A stretch of DNA of 64,000 bases from Bacillus methanolicus (lineage in GTDB: Bacteria; Bacillota; Bacilli; Bacillales; Cytobacillaceae), in contig NZ_VTQX01000010.1 in the NCBI RefSeq assembly GCF_008764295.1, positions 1 through 64,000 of the forward strand, read 5' to 3'. This document shows positions 1 to 8,391 of this stretch, one piece after another. Position 1 is the stretch's first letter. Every line of letters starts with the position of its first letter. Under the pieces are notes generated by a model, which ran no database searches, was not told where the DNA came from, and saw only the letters and a program-made list of their open reading frames with translations. The position numbers and the translations under genes were made by a program.

Positions 1-87
1 TGATTAGTATAGTTCATTCTACTTGACCTTAAAATTTCTGTCTAACTAAGTGTAGCCGATCCAAAGAAATATATATGGCCATCAATC
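1..87 (+). promoter_or_regulatory. CRISPR leader, partial
   Basis: AT-rich sequence directly before the first repeat. The repeats read GTCGCACC to GGATTGAAAT on the plus strand, and the degenerate repeats sit at the other end, so the leader and the adaptation end should be here on the left. It is cut by the window edge, and the cas genes would be further left, outside the window. The orientation is inferred from repeat polarity and end decay. Confidence 0.6.
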
Positions 88-1374
88 GTCGCACCTTATA
101 TAGGTGCGTGGATTGAAATTTTTTGGGTGATGAAGCAGTGAGTATAACTGATGGTCGCACCTTATATAGGTGCGTGGATTGAAATGTTTAAATACTACCG
201 CAGTGGTCGCCTCGGCAAGGTCGCACCTTATATAGGTGCGTGGATTGAAATTTTCAGGTTTCGGCATGCAAGCTGCTGAAACAACGTCGCACCTTATATA
301 GGTGCGTGGATTGAAATATAGCTCTATGGTGGTTTTCATTAACTACATTAAGTCGCACCTTATATAGGTGCGTGGATTGAAATATTGCGTGTAATAAGGA
401 TGGTGCAGTGATGAGCGTCGCACCTTATATAGGTGCGTGGATTGAAATTCCCCAGCTGGATATGGGAGAAGGCAGAAAATAGTCGCACCTTATATAGGTG
501 CGTGGATTGAAATCAACGTGTCTATAAAGGAGTACAACCCTCCCTTAGGTCGCACCTTATATAGGTGCGTGGATTGAAATTACGTTATTTCGGCTAAACG
601 AGAACATTATTTCCGTCGCACCTTATATAGGTGCGTGGATTGAAATATCATCACTCAGCTTCATGCGATCCTTAAATTGCGTCGCACCTTATATAGGTGC
701 GTGGATTGAAATTGTAATCTCTCCAGTGAGCGAGTACCCAATCAATGTCGCACCTTATATAGGTGCGTGGATTGAAATTCGATCCGGAGTAGTAACTAAA
801 ATATCGTCATACCGTCGCACCTTATATAGGTGCGTGGATTGAAATTGTGAATTTTACCCCACGTGGATGAAGAATAAAGTCGCACCTTATATAGGTGCGT
901 GGATTGAAATAAAACTTTATTAAAACAAATAAACGAAAGTTATGTCGCACCTTATATAGGTGCGTGGATTGAAATTTAAATTGCTATATCCCCACCTTGG
1001 TTTATGGCTGTCGCACCTTATATAGGTGCGTGGATTGAAATTATTAGATATCATTGTAAAAGTTTGTAAACCATCCCGTCGCACCTTATATAGGTGCGTG
1101 GATTGAAATAGTGATGCGATCACCTAACAAAAAGATATCTAATGTCGCACCTTATATAGGTGCGTGGATTGAAATAGCAAAAAAGCTTCGAGAGAAATTT
1201 GGAGAACTGGCGTCGCACCTTATATAGGTGCGTGGATTGAAATTCGCACGACATCAAACATCATAGAAGCAAATTCGGTCGCACCTTATATAGGTGCGTG
1301 GATTGAAATTAATGTCCGGTCATAGTCTTTCGAAACTTGTAAGTCGCACCTTAAATAGGTGCGTGGATTGAAAT
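88..1374 (+). CRISPR. CRISPR array, 20 repeats of 32 bp, type I-C-like
   Basis: Twenty 32-bp repeats start at 88, 154, 220, 286, 352, 417, 482, 549, 615, 681, 747, 814, 879, 944, 1010, 1078, 1144, 1212, 1278 and 1343. They are separated by 19 unique spacers of 33-36 bp. Each repeat opens with GTCGCACC, contains a 7-bp stem CGCACCT/AGGTGCG around a TATAT loop, and ends GTGGATTGAAAT, which is the classic I-C (Dvulg) repeat form. The first 19 repeats are identical; the 20th has one T-to-A change in the loop. A truncated repeat tail (ATGGATTGAAAT, about 1404-1415) follows. Type is inferred from the repeat alone because no cas gene is in the window. Confidence 0.97.
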
Positions 1375-1402
1375 ACTGTACAGTTGGGTACTAATGTAGA
1401 GA

Positions 1403-1415
1403 TATGGATTGAAAT
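1403..1415 (+). repeat. truncated terminal CRISPR repeat remnant
   Basis: The sequence TATGGATTGAAAT matches only the 3' third of the repeat. It lies 28 bases after the last full repeat, shorter than any spacer, so part of a spacer and the 5' part of the repeat appear to be deleted. This marks the trailer (oldest) end of the array. Confidence 0.7.
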
Positions 1416-1566
1416 CGTGACGGTCTACCTAAAGACGAAATGGAAATGACTGTCGAACCCTACATAAATTTCACACCAAAGGAACTAGAAAATAACACAG
1501 GAGAAGACAATGATTGTAGCGAAGATAGTAATATAATAAAATATGACTTTTCTGGTGGTGTGGATT

Positions 1567-1962
1567 GTGAAAAAAATTTTGACATCAAAGAAGGCTGTGC
1601 TTGGAGGCTTGTTGTTCTTGCTTATTGGCATATGGGTTTTTAGCGAAATGAGCAATCGTTTTTCCATGAAGGGGCAGGAGCCAACTGATGAAGGCTATAT
1701 TGTTTTTCACAATGGTACGAAATATTTCGTTAAAGGAGAAAATATTACAGCTTCTGATTTGGAAAATTTTTCTGATGAAGATGTTACGATGTTTTCAAAA
1801 AAGTTTGAGGAAATAGCGATATTACTAGATGATGGAATGAAACTTTTAGGGACAGGAATTAAAAGTGGTGATCAGGTCGCTATTTGGTATGAAGAAGTCC
1901 TTGAATCGTACCCGGCACAAATTAAATTAATGCAAATAAGGAAAATTGATAAAAACAAATAA
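1567..1962 (+). CDS. DUF3221-like membrane-anchored protein
   Basis: This is a 131-aa protein. The GTG start at 1567 is preferred because a GGTGGTG ribosome site lies 7 bases upstream; an in-frame ATG at 1543 has no such site. One hydrophobic segment at about residues 9-27 (VLGGLLFLLIGIWVF) looks like an uncleaved signal anchor, leaving the rest outside the membrane. The body resembles DUF3221 (YobA-like) proteins: GYIVFHNGTKYFV near the start and a C-terminal GDQVAIWYEEVLESYPAQ, close to the family motif of a K/Q-V-x-V-W strand followed by ESYPAQ. The family has no known biochemical function. The gene is monocistronic between the array and the protease promoter. Confidence 0.7.
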   Translation: MKKILTSKKAVLGGLLFLLIGIWVFSEMSNRFSMKGQEPTDEGYIVFHNGTKYFVKGENITASDLENFSDEDVTMFSKKFEEIAILLDDGMKLLGTGIKSGDQVAIWYEEVLESYPAQIKLMQIRKIDKNK

Positions 1963-1987
1963 ATTTACACTTCTTTACTAATTGTAA

Positions 1988-2016
1988 TTGTTTGTTTTCT
2001 GAAAATTCGTTATAAT
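1988..2016 (+). promoter_or_regulatory. SigA-type promoter of the protease gene
   Basis: TTGTTT (1988-1993), a 17-bp spacer and a perfect TATAAT (2011-2016), followed by AAAGGAGG at 2031-2037 and the TTG start at 2046. Confidence 0.65.
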
Positions 2017-2045
2017 ATAATCATATTTTGAAAGGAGGTAATATT

Positions 2046-3053
2046 TTGAAAAAAAGTGTTTTTCTAACAATCTTTTTGTTTACCTTTTTATTCGTTCCAA
2101 TCAGTGCTTTGGCAGACGAAACGCTAGGAGATTTTCATTTTAATGCAAAGGAATCTTCACATCCCTTGGATAGAGTTAATTCAAAGGGTGAGGTAACAAA
2201 ATATGAGGATTACAGCAATAAGAACTTAACGTTTATTAATGAAACAAAAAGTTTTCAAGGCTCAGGAGAGCTTAATCCTATTTTTGTTGGTGATTTGCTA
2301 AATAAAGGCTTTTTAGAGACTACACAACCTTTAGTAAAAGATGTGACCACAAATGAAGTCGCACCATTTGTTGTCATCGGTCCAGATGGAAGAACTAGAG
2401 TAGAAAATACAACAGTATTCCCATATAGTGCCATTACTTATATTTCCTTGGAGTGGGCAGATGGTAGCCGCGGATCTTGTACAGGGACATTAATTGGTAT
2501 CGATAGAGTTTTAACAAATGGGCATTGTGTTGTGAATCCTACTACGCAAAGAGGGATAATGAGTGCCACAGTTTATCCGGGTGTAAGTGGTAGTACCGCT
2601 TTATTTGGAGCATATAATGCGATCGATTATTATGTTACTTCCCATTGGATCAATACTGGGGCAATATCTCAAGATTATGCAGTTCTTGTACTAAGTCCAT
2701 CGAATGGCCGCCATGCAGGAGAACGTGCTGGATATGCAGGAATTAGGCAGGTAACGAATATTCTTAATCAGAACATCGGGATCTATGGTTATCCTGGTGA
2801 TTTGATTAGAAGAGATGGAGCTATAAATCAATATGGGATGCGTGGAAATGTGGCAAGTGAGGATAGTCAAGTTGCTTATTATACAATTGATACAGCTCCA
2901 GGACAGTCGGGCTCTGCTATGTTAAATACAAGCAATCAAGTCATTGGTGTACATAGCAGTGGTTATTCTGATCGGAATGGTAATCCGGTGAGAAATGGCG
3001 GTCCAAAGATGAGTAGCTCTATGTTTGAGTTCGTTTCAAATGCGTTGAATTAA
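2046..3053 (+). CDS. secreted V8-like serine protease (S1B)
   Basis: This is a 335-aa trypsin-fold protease of the glutamyl endopeptidase/S1B type. The TTG start at 2046 sits 8 bases after AAAGGAGG; an upstream in-frame TTG at 2028 overlaps that site and is rejected. A signal peptide (residues 1 to about 24, cleavage after SALA) and a propeptide of roughly 100 residues precede the mature enzyme. The triad is visible: His160 in LTNGHCV, Asp210 in SQDYAVL and Ser288 in PGQSGSA. The product should be exported and activated outside the cell. It has its own promoter and terminator. The Glu specificity is a family trait and cannot be proved from sequence alone. Confidence 0.88.
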   Translation: MKKSVFLTIFLFTFLFVPISALADETLGDFHFNAKESSHPLDRVNSKGEVTKYEDYSNKNLTFINETKSFQGSGELNPIFVGDLLNKGFLETTQPLVKDVTTNEVAPFVVIGPDGRTRVENTTVFPYSAITYISLEWADGSRGSCTGTLIGIDRVLTNGHCVVNPTTQRGIMSATVYPGVSGSTALFGAYNAIDYYVTSHWINTGAISQDYAVLVLSPSNGRHAGERAGYAGIRQVTNILNQNIGIYGYPGDLIRRDGAINQYGMRGNVASEDSQVAYYTIDTAPGQSGSAMLNTSNQVIGVHSSGYSDRNGNPVRNGGPKMSSSMFEFVSNALN

Positions 3054-3067
3054 TAATGGATAAAATA

Positions 3068-3115
3068 CTGCACCTTTAATTGTTAGGGAGTACTAACATT
3101 TGGAGGTGCAGTTTT
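3068..3115 (+). terminator. intrinsic terminator after the protease
   Basis: CTGCACCT (3068-3075) pairs with AGGTGCAG (3104-3111), with extra inner pairing TGTTAG/CTAACA, then TTTT. Confidence 0.75.
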
Positions 3116-3459
3116 GCGCTCGCTAAATCTTATTAAATGAGTGGGAGTCTGAGAAATGAACTGTTCATAAGTAATCAGTTATTTTGTGCAAAACCAAAGT
3201 TTTACGGGAAATGTGGCCAAAATCGTTTTATTAACAATCAGTATAACAATGTTAATTTTTTGTTTAAGATATAGGATACATATACTGAGGCAAGAACTCC
3301 GAGATGAAAACGAACTTTAAACAATTTTTCTTAACGGAAATGAAAGATTAGGTGTTTTATGTCAAGGCTTGTAATATCTACTAAGGATGTATCATTCCCA
3401 AAAGTCCATTAGTCCTTTATACTAATTGGAGTAAAAGATTTAATGGAGAGGAATTAATT
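3116..3459. other. intergenic gap, no gene seen
   Basis: About 340 bases of AT-rich sequence with no plausible coding frame. The stretch 3196-3232 resembles 33497-33534 (see findings). The end holds GGAGAGG, the ribosome site of the next gene. Confidence 0.4.
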
Positions 3460-4851
3460 ATGACCATTACGAATGAAGAAATGATTGTTGAGATAAAAAG
3501 TTTGGATGATAAAGGTGCAGGACGAGCTAGTGTTTGGCGTGAGAATGAGCACGGAAATCAGAAAAAGTTAAGGCTAACGATTCCGCAAGTACTCCCTGGG
3601 GAAAAAGTTCGTGTTATTGTGGACAAGCCAGAACGTCGAAGAAGAAGGGCGATTGCTGAAGAAATTTTAGAGACGCACTCAGAGCGCATTGCTCCACCTT
3701 GTCCTCATTTTGATCGATGTGGAGGATGTGTTTGGCAGCATTGGCAATATCGTGGACAACTGCAGCAAAAGACTTCCCATGTGAAAGAGGCGATCGAAAC
3801 GCAAGGTTTTAATCCAGAGCTTGTCGCAGATACGATTGGAATGGATGAGCCTTGGCATTATCGCAATAAAATGGAGTTTACGTTTTCGCCTGAAGGTGAG
3901 TTAGGGTTGCATGAACAAGGAAATTTCCGAAAAATTATTTCTTTGGAAACATGTCTTATTGCAGGGGAAGAAATGGTTGAGGCTGCAATGGAGGTTGCCA
4001 AATGGGCAGAAGAACAGAAGTTAAGAGGATATAATAAAGATCTGCACGAAGGCTTATTACGCCATCTTATGGTGAGGCAGTCATTCGTAACAGGTGAAAT
4101 GATGCTGGCTTTATTTGCAACTGAGGCTCCAACTGGACAACTTGATGGAGCAACGAGCGATTTGGTTAAACGAATTACAGCAAAGTTCCCCCAAGTGAAA
4201 AGTTTAATGTGGCTTGAGAATACTGATTGGGCGGATCGTACCCAATCTGAAAAAAGTCATATCCTTGCAGGGAGAGACTTTATTTATGATGAAATGGACG
4301 GATACCGCTTCCGTCTATGGTTCGATACATTTTTCCAAACGAACCCGACACAAGCACAAAAGTTGGTTGAACTGGCAGTTGCGATGGGTGAACCAAAGCA
4401 AACTGAAAAAATGATTGATTTATTCTGTGGGGTTGGAACATTTTCACTTCCGTTTGCAAGTAGAGTGGAAAAGCTTGCCGGTATTGAGATTGTTGAAAGC
4501 TCGATTGAATCGGCGCAACGAAATGCCTTGGATAATGGATTAACGAACACGTATTTTCTAGCAAAAGATGCTCGTAAAGGCATTGACGAGGTATTAGCGA
4601 ATTTCGGTAATCCTGAATTATTATTATTAGACCCGCCCCGTTCAGGAGCCGGTGGAAAAGTGATGAGAAGAATCGGACGTTCTAAACCTGAGCGCATTGT
4701 TTATGTATCCTGTAACCCTGATACATTTGCTACAGATATTAAAGAGCTCGAGCCGTTCGGATATAGATTGGAGAAAGTACAGCCAGTCGATTTATTCCCG
4801 CACACGGTTCATGTAGAATGTGTTGCGTTGTTGGTATATACTGGAGAATAA
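3460..4851 (+). CDS. rlmCD: 23S rRNA (uracil-5-)-methyltransferase, RlmCD/RumA family
   Basis: This 463-aa S-adenosylmethionine-dependent enzyme methylates C5 of uridines in 23S rRNA (U747 and U1939 in the Bacillus subtilis homologue). The N-terminal TRAM domain binds RNA (about residues 1-70). It is followed by the 4Fe-4S cysteine cluster CPHFDRCGGCVWQ (about 82-95), with the fourth Cys at about 167 (ETCLIAG). The Rossmann domain has DLFCGVGTFSLPF, and the catalytic region has LLLDPPRSG and VSCNPDTFATD, whose Cys is the nucleophile. Length and motifs are typical. The ATG has GGAGAGG upstream. It is monocistronic. The choice of RlmCD over other RumA paralogues is by organism, not by site evidence. 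Confidence 0.93.
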   Translation: MTITNEEMIVEIKSLDDKGAGRASVWRENEHGNQKKLRLTIPQVLPGEKVRVIVDKPERRRRRAIAEEILETHSERIAPPCPHFDRCGGCVWQHWQYRGQLQQKTSHVKEAIETQGFNPELVADTIGMDEPWHYRNKMEFTFSPEGELGLHEQGNFRKIISLETCLIAGEEMVEAAMEVAKWAEEQKLRGYNKDLHEGLLRHLMVRQSFVTGEMMLALFATEAPTGQLDGATSDLVKRITAKFPQVKSLMWLENTDWADRTQSEKSHILAGRDFIYDEMDGYRFRLWFDTFFQTNPTQAQKLVELAVAMGEPKQTEKMIDLFCGVGTFSLPFASRVEKLAGIEIVESSIESAQRNALDNGLTNTYFLAKDARKGIDEVLANFGNPELLLLDPPRSGAGGKVMRRIGRSKPERIVYVSCNPDTFATDIKELEPFGYRLEKVQPVDLFPHTVHVECVALLVYTGE

Positions 4852-4858
4852 TTTTAAA

Positions 4859-4891
4859 GAGGGTATCACCGCATAATAAGGTGATACCCTC
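4859..4891. terminator. intrinsic terminator after rlmCD
   Basis: Perfect 12-bp stem GAGGGTATCACC/GGTGATACCCTC with a 9-base loop. There is no long T run on the plus strand. Confidence 0.65.
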
Positions 4892-4928
4892 AAATATTTG
4901 TGTGTGAAAATAGTGATGATGAAAGGAA

Positions 4929-5030
4929 ATCGGTCTTCACCGAAAAATATCGGTCTTCACCAGAAAATATCGGTCTTTATCAGGATATATCGGTCTTCAC
5001 CGAAAAATATCGGTCTTCACCCCAAAAGCA
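4929..5030. repeat. tandem array, 5 copies, exact 20-bp period
   Basis: ATCGGTCTT recurs at 4929, 4949, 4969, 4989 and 5009. The unit is approximately ATATCGGTCTTCACCGAAAA; the third copy has diverged. It fills the gap between the convergent 3' ends of rlmCD and mupG. A related array with the same period and ATATCGG core lies at 39361-39470. Confidence 0.9.
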
Positions 5031-5046
5031 AAGCGTCCCAGCTAGA

Positions 5047-6054
5047 TTAAACCAGTTGAACAGTTGCTCCCGGAGGAAGGCAAGCTAGTAATGGAAGATC
5101 ATCGTTCAACACCTTACCGAGGACATTCACCCTTTGATCAGCAACCAAATCGCGTAACGCAATTTGAATTTCACCTTGATAACGGCCATAGAGATGATTG
5201 TCCATTGTAATCGTTCCTACTGGACGCATCTCCGTATTGGCAGGAGCAATTACTGTTTTTGAGCGTGTGTCCATAAAGCGCAGCACGTCTCTGGAAAGAT
5301 CGGGGCGCAATTTATAAGTACCTTGATGCAGAAAACCGGCTTCTGTACGAACGATGATTGTTTTCTCCTCAGAGAATAATTGCAATTTTGCAAGCAATTG
5401 TTCACCTGGGGCAGGGTCACCGATATAGACATCTTCCACTCCTTCATGAAAAAGCTGGAGTGCAGATAGGAAAGGGTCTTGCTTGCGATGTTCTTCTAAA
5501 GTTGGCAAGCCATCGAACAATGGCCCTCTTTTTTCGCCAGCTCCTGGGATATAGGCACTTATTGGTATATTGTAACGTTTAAACAATGCATTTTGTTGGC
5601 GAAAGAACTCTATGCTTAATCCGGTCTCTTTCCGTGGATAAAAATTATGCCAGCCAATAAGACTCTCTGTTTTTAATCCTTTAGAGGTAAGAGCGAGAAT
5701 ATCATCCTCAAATAAAATACTCGCATTAATGGCAATTTTAAACTCAGCAGCGAGGGCTAAAATCAGCTCATTGTCAAAAAAGTCATCTAAGCGAAGTCCT
5801 GTTACCCCTAAATCTTTTAGTTGGAAAAGATCATCAATGCCAAGATGAGACGGGGTGTTATAGGATACATCAGCAAAAACCTCAATTGCGTTCTCGCTCG
5901 CTAATTGTAACAGCTTTTTGGCGCGCTCAGCTAATTCTCCTTGCTCCTCAGGGAGGTGAAGCGAGGTAAATGCCCGCTTCACACCTGTTTTTCCAGCAAG
6001 TGAAATTCGTTCTGCGGCAGCTGGATCGTTTAAATAAAAGGAGATTCCAATCAA
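5047..6054 (-). CDS. mupG: 6-phospho-N-acetylmuramidase, MupG (DUF871)
   Basis: This 335-aa cytoplasmic TIM-barrel protein belongs to the DUF871/MupG family. The family enzyme hydrolyses MurNAc6P-GlcNAc, the disaccharide phosphate taken up by the PTS, into MurNAc6P and GlcNAc. The N-terminal barrel starts IGISFYLNDPAAAERIS and includes VTGLRLDDFFDNELI. A C-terminal cyclophilin-like lobe contains RPVGTITMDNHLYGRYQGEIQI, characteristic of the family. The TTG start overlaps the murP stop by 4 bases (TTGA), a sign of translational coupling, with AGGTGA upstream. It is the last gene of murQ-murR-murP-mupG, the arrangement known from Staphylococcus and Bacillus. The function rests on family and context. 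Confidence 0.88.
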   Translation of the reverse strand: MIGISFYLNDPAAAERISLAGKTGVKRAFTSLHLPEEQGELAERAKKLLQLASENAIEVFADVSYNTPSHLGIDDLFQLKDLGVTGLRLDDFFDNELILALAAEFKIAINASILFEDDILALTSKGLKTESLIGWHNFYPRKETGLSIEFFRQQNALFKRYNIPISAYIPGAGEKRGPLFDGLPTLEEHRKQDPFLSALQLFHEGVEDVYIGDPAPGEQLLAKLQLFSEEKTIIVRTEAGFLHQGTYKLRPDLSRDVLRFMDTRSKTVIAPANTEMRPVGTITMDNHLYGRYQGEIQIALRDLVADQRVNVLGKVLNDDLPLLACLPPGATVQLV

Positions 6055-7409
6055 TCGTATTCACCTGCCATTTCATCCTTAAACCCAAATAGGTAAGTAA
6101 AGATGAAACCAGCAGCATAAGCAATGAGTACACCTACTAAATAAAGAACAATTTGATGGGTGTGAACAAGGAATGAGAGTGGCAAACCAGACACCCCAAC
6201 TGCAATTGTAGCGATATTAAAGTATGCTTGGAACGCTCCACCGACACCAGCCCCTAAACAAGCAGTGATAAATGGTCGTCCAAGTGGTAAGGTAACTCCA
6301 AAGATAAGTGGTTCGCCAATTCCTAAAACCCCAGAAGGAAGTCCCCCGCCAATCGCTCTTTTTAAGCGTGGTTTCTTTGTTTTAAAGTAGATGGCAAAAG
6401 CTGCTCCAACTTGGCCGGCACCGCCCATTGCCAAAATTGGGAGTAATGGATCGTCGCCAATCGTATTAATTAATTCTAAGTGCACTGGCGTTAAGCCTTG
6501 ATGCAGTCCTGTTACAACGAGCGGAAGGAAGGTTGAACCAAGAACAAATCCAGCTATAATTCCGCCCATATCTAACACAGCTAATAATCCTTTTGTAATC
6601 ACGTCTGATATGAAGCCACCTACTGGCATAAAAACTAAATATGTGACAATTCCAGTAACCAATAATGCGATAGTAGGTGTAACTATAATATCAAGTGATT
6701 GTGGGACAAATTTGCGAACTCTTTTTTCTACAATGGCGATAAAGATGGCCGCAAGTAAGACACCGATAAGTCCACCCCGTCCTGGAACGAGCTCTTCTCC
6801 AAATAATACGATCGAAGCGGAGGCAGGATTGATAATAAGAATCCCTGCCAGACCACCGAGAGCTGGCGAACCGCCAAATTCCTTCGCTGCGTTAATCCCC
6901 ACTAAAATGCCGAGATACGTAAATAGCCCGCCGCCAATAACAGTTAAAATCATCGCAAGCTGTGATTCCGCTGAGAGCCATCCAGCTTGAATAACCGCTT
7001 TTGAAATCCCTGTAATTAACCCTGAGGCTACTAAAGCAGGAATTAATGGAATAAAGATGCTGGCAATTTTTCTTAAAAATAATTTAAAAGGAGTAGCGTT
7101 TTTCGTTTTTAACTCTGATTTTACTGATGCTGCCCGTTCTTTTAAATTGATTTCTCCTGATTGCTCTATTAATTTACCAAACTCCTCCGTTACTTTATTA
7201 ACTTTTCCTGGTCCAAGAATGATTTGCAACGTTTCTTCTTCGACAAATCCGATGACACCATCAATTTTCTTGATCTCTTCTTTATTGACGAGAGATTCGT
7301 CTACTGGGGTCACCCGAAGCCGAGTCATGCAGTGTGTATAAGACTCAACATTCTTTGCGCCGCCTAATTGCTTTAATATTTTTTCAGCTAAAATTTTATT
7401 TTCAGCCAT
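6051..7409 (-). CDS. murP: PTS MurNAc-type transporter EIIBC, MurP
   Basis: This is a 452-aa phosphotransferase permease. The N-terminal EIIB domain has the phosphorylated Cys27 in YTHCMTRLRV. A linker at about 85-110 leads to an EIIC domain with about ten membrane helices and GLHQGLTPVHLELI and GGLPSGVLGIGEPLIFGVTLP motifs. It imports and phosphorylates MurNAc or MurNAc-GlcNAc. There is no EIIA domain, so it must borrow one, probably the glucose-type EIIA, as is known for MurP. ATG 7409 is chosen over the upstream in-frame ATG 7427 because GGGGGAG lies 6-7 bases before it. The substrate is inferred from the flanking murQ, murR and mupG. Confidence 0.88.
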   Translation of the reverse strand: MAENKILAEKILKQLGGAKNVESYTHCMTRLRVTPVDESLVNKEEIKKIDGVIGFVEEETLQIILGPGKVNKVTEEFGKLIEQSGEINLKERAASVKSELKTKNATPFKLFLRKIASIFIPLIPALVASGLITGISKAVIQAGWLSAESQLAMILTVIGGGLFTYLGILVGINAAKEFGGSPALGGLAGILIINPASASIVLFGEELVPGRGGLIGVLLAAIFIAIVEKRVRKFVPQSLDIIVTPTIALLVTGIVTYLVFMPVGGFISDVITKGLLAVLDMGGIIAGFVLGSTFLPLVVTGLHQGLTPVHLELINTIGDDPLLPILAMGGAGQVGAAFAIYFKTKKPRLKRAIGGGLPSGVLGIGEPLIFGVTLPLGRPFITACLGAGVGGAFQAYFNIATIAVGVSGLPLSFLVHTHQIVLYLVGVLIAYAAGFIFTYLFGFKDEMAGEYD

Positions 7410-7500
7410 TTTTGCTCCCCCTATCATCGTAATAAAGCTTTTTTCTCAAGCGGTAATAATGAAATCACTTGGCAAGCTTTTTCTCTAAATAATTTGGTGC

Positions 7501-8364
7501 TCACTTTCCGGTTGATTGCTCTTTTAAAAATTTGATAGCACTTCTTGTTTTTTCAATATAATCAACGGTTTCCTCATAAGTTTCTGTTGCCATGCATAAA
7601 AACAAGACATCGATCATAAATAGTTGTGCCAATCGGGAGGAAGTGGCAGCACTCCGAAACGGAGCTTCTGTAGAATGGGAAGTAAACAGCTTCATATCTG
7701 CTAATTCTGCTACTGAAGAATGTCCATATTTCGTTAAACTAATCGTTTTCATCCCTTTTTCTTTTGCTAACGCCATCACATTAATAACTTCAGGTGTTTC
7801 TCCAGAGAAAGAGATTCCAAATAATACATCATCCTTTTCAGCATTTGCGATTAACGTAGCAACCAGATGTGTATCTGAGAAGGCGGTGGCGTGTTTATTG
7901 ATGCGCAAAAGCTTTTGCTGAACATCCGTTGCGATTATTTGTGAAGCACCAATTCCAAATAAATGAATATTTTTGGCAGCCAATAGAGTTTGAACAGCCA
8001 TTTCAAGTTCCTCATACTGGATAACCTCAGCAGAATCACGTAAGCTTTGAATGCTGTTACTTAATGTTTTTTGAACGATATTCTCTTTCGTCTCATCCTT
8101 TTTGATATCTGTATATCCTTGTTCAACCGGCTTTCCTAAGTCGCTAATGACACGAACCTTTAAATCTTGAAAGCCTTTGAAACCTAATGATTTGCAAAGT
8201 CGAATAACAGCGGCGCCGCTCGACGATGTAACGGCTGCTAACTCACTCACTGTGCAGTTTACAACTTCATGTGGAGCATCCAAGATATACTGAGCAATTT
8301 TTCTTTCCGATTCTGGAAGCTGCATAAGCATATTTTCTATAATTTTTAATCCACCTGAAATCAC
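7501..8364 (-). CDS. murR: RpiR-family regulator, MurR-like
   Basis: This 287-aa cytoplasmic regulator has an N-terminal RpiR-type HTH (about 1-77, including VSELAAVTSSSGAAVIRLCKSLG) and a C-terminal SIS sugar-phosphate-binding domain (about 105-250, HLFGIGASQIIA and DVLFGISFSGETPEVI). MurNAc6P would be the expected ligand. A GTG start follows AAAGGTGG. The gene lies between murQ and murP and would be co-transcribed. Two AT-rich palindromes at the operon promoter (9358-9405) are the likely operator. Whether it represses or activates cannot be read from the sequence, although one palindrome covers the -35 box, which favours repression. Confidence 0.85.
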   Translation of the reverse strand: MISGGLKIIENMLMQLPESERKIAQYILDAPHEVVNCTVSELAAVTSSSGAAVIRLCKSLGFKGFQDLKVRVISDLGKPVEQGYTDIKKDETKENIVQKTLSNSIQSLRDSAEVIQYEELEMAVQTLLAAKNIHLFGIGASQIIATDVQQKLLRINKHATAFSDTHLVATLIANAEKDDVLFGISFSGETPEVINVMALAKEKGMKTISLTKYGHSSVAELADMKLFTSHSTEAPFRSAATSSRLAQLFMIDVLFLCMATETYEETVDYIEKTRSAIKFLKEQSTGK

Positions 8365-8391
8365 CGTTCATTACCACCTTTTAAAATCCAT

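Noticed and set aside
82-339. Minus-strand ORF of 85 aa with a repeated NPRTYIRCD motif
   Set aside because: It is a translation of CRISPR repeats. The same holds for 920-1123.
1440-1643. 67-aa ORF as a stand-alone gene
   Set aside because: No ribosome site; its second half is out of frame inside the DUF3221 start region. Treated only as a possible remnant.
4284-4697. Minus-strand 137-aa ORF inside rlmCD
   Set aside because: Antisense shadow of conserved methyltransferase motifs.
4900-5088. 62-aa ORF with repeated EKYRSSP
   Set aside because: A translation of the 20-bp tandem array; no ribosome site.
6610-6990. Plus-strand ORF of 126 aa inside murP
   Set aside because: Shadow of the well-supported minus-strand permease gene.
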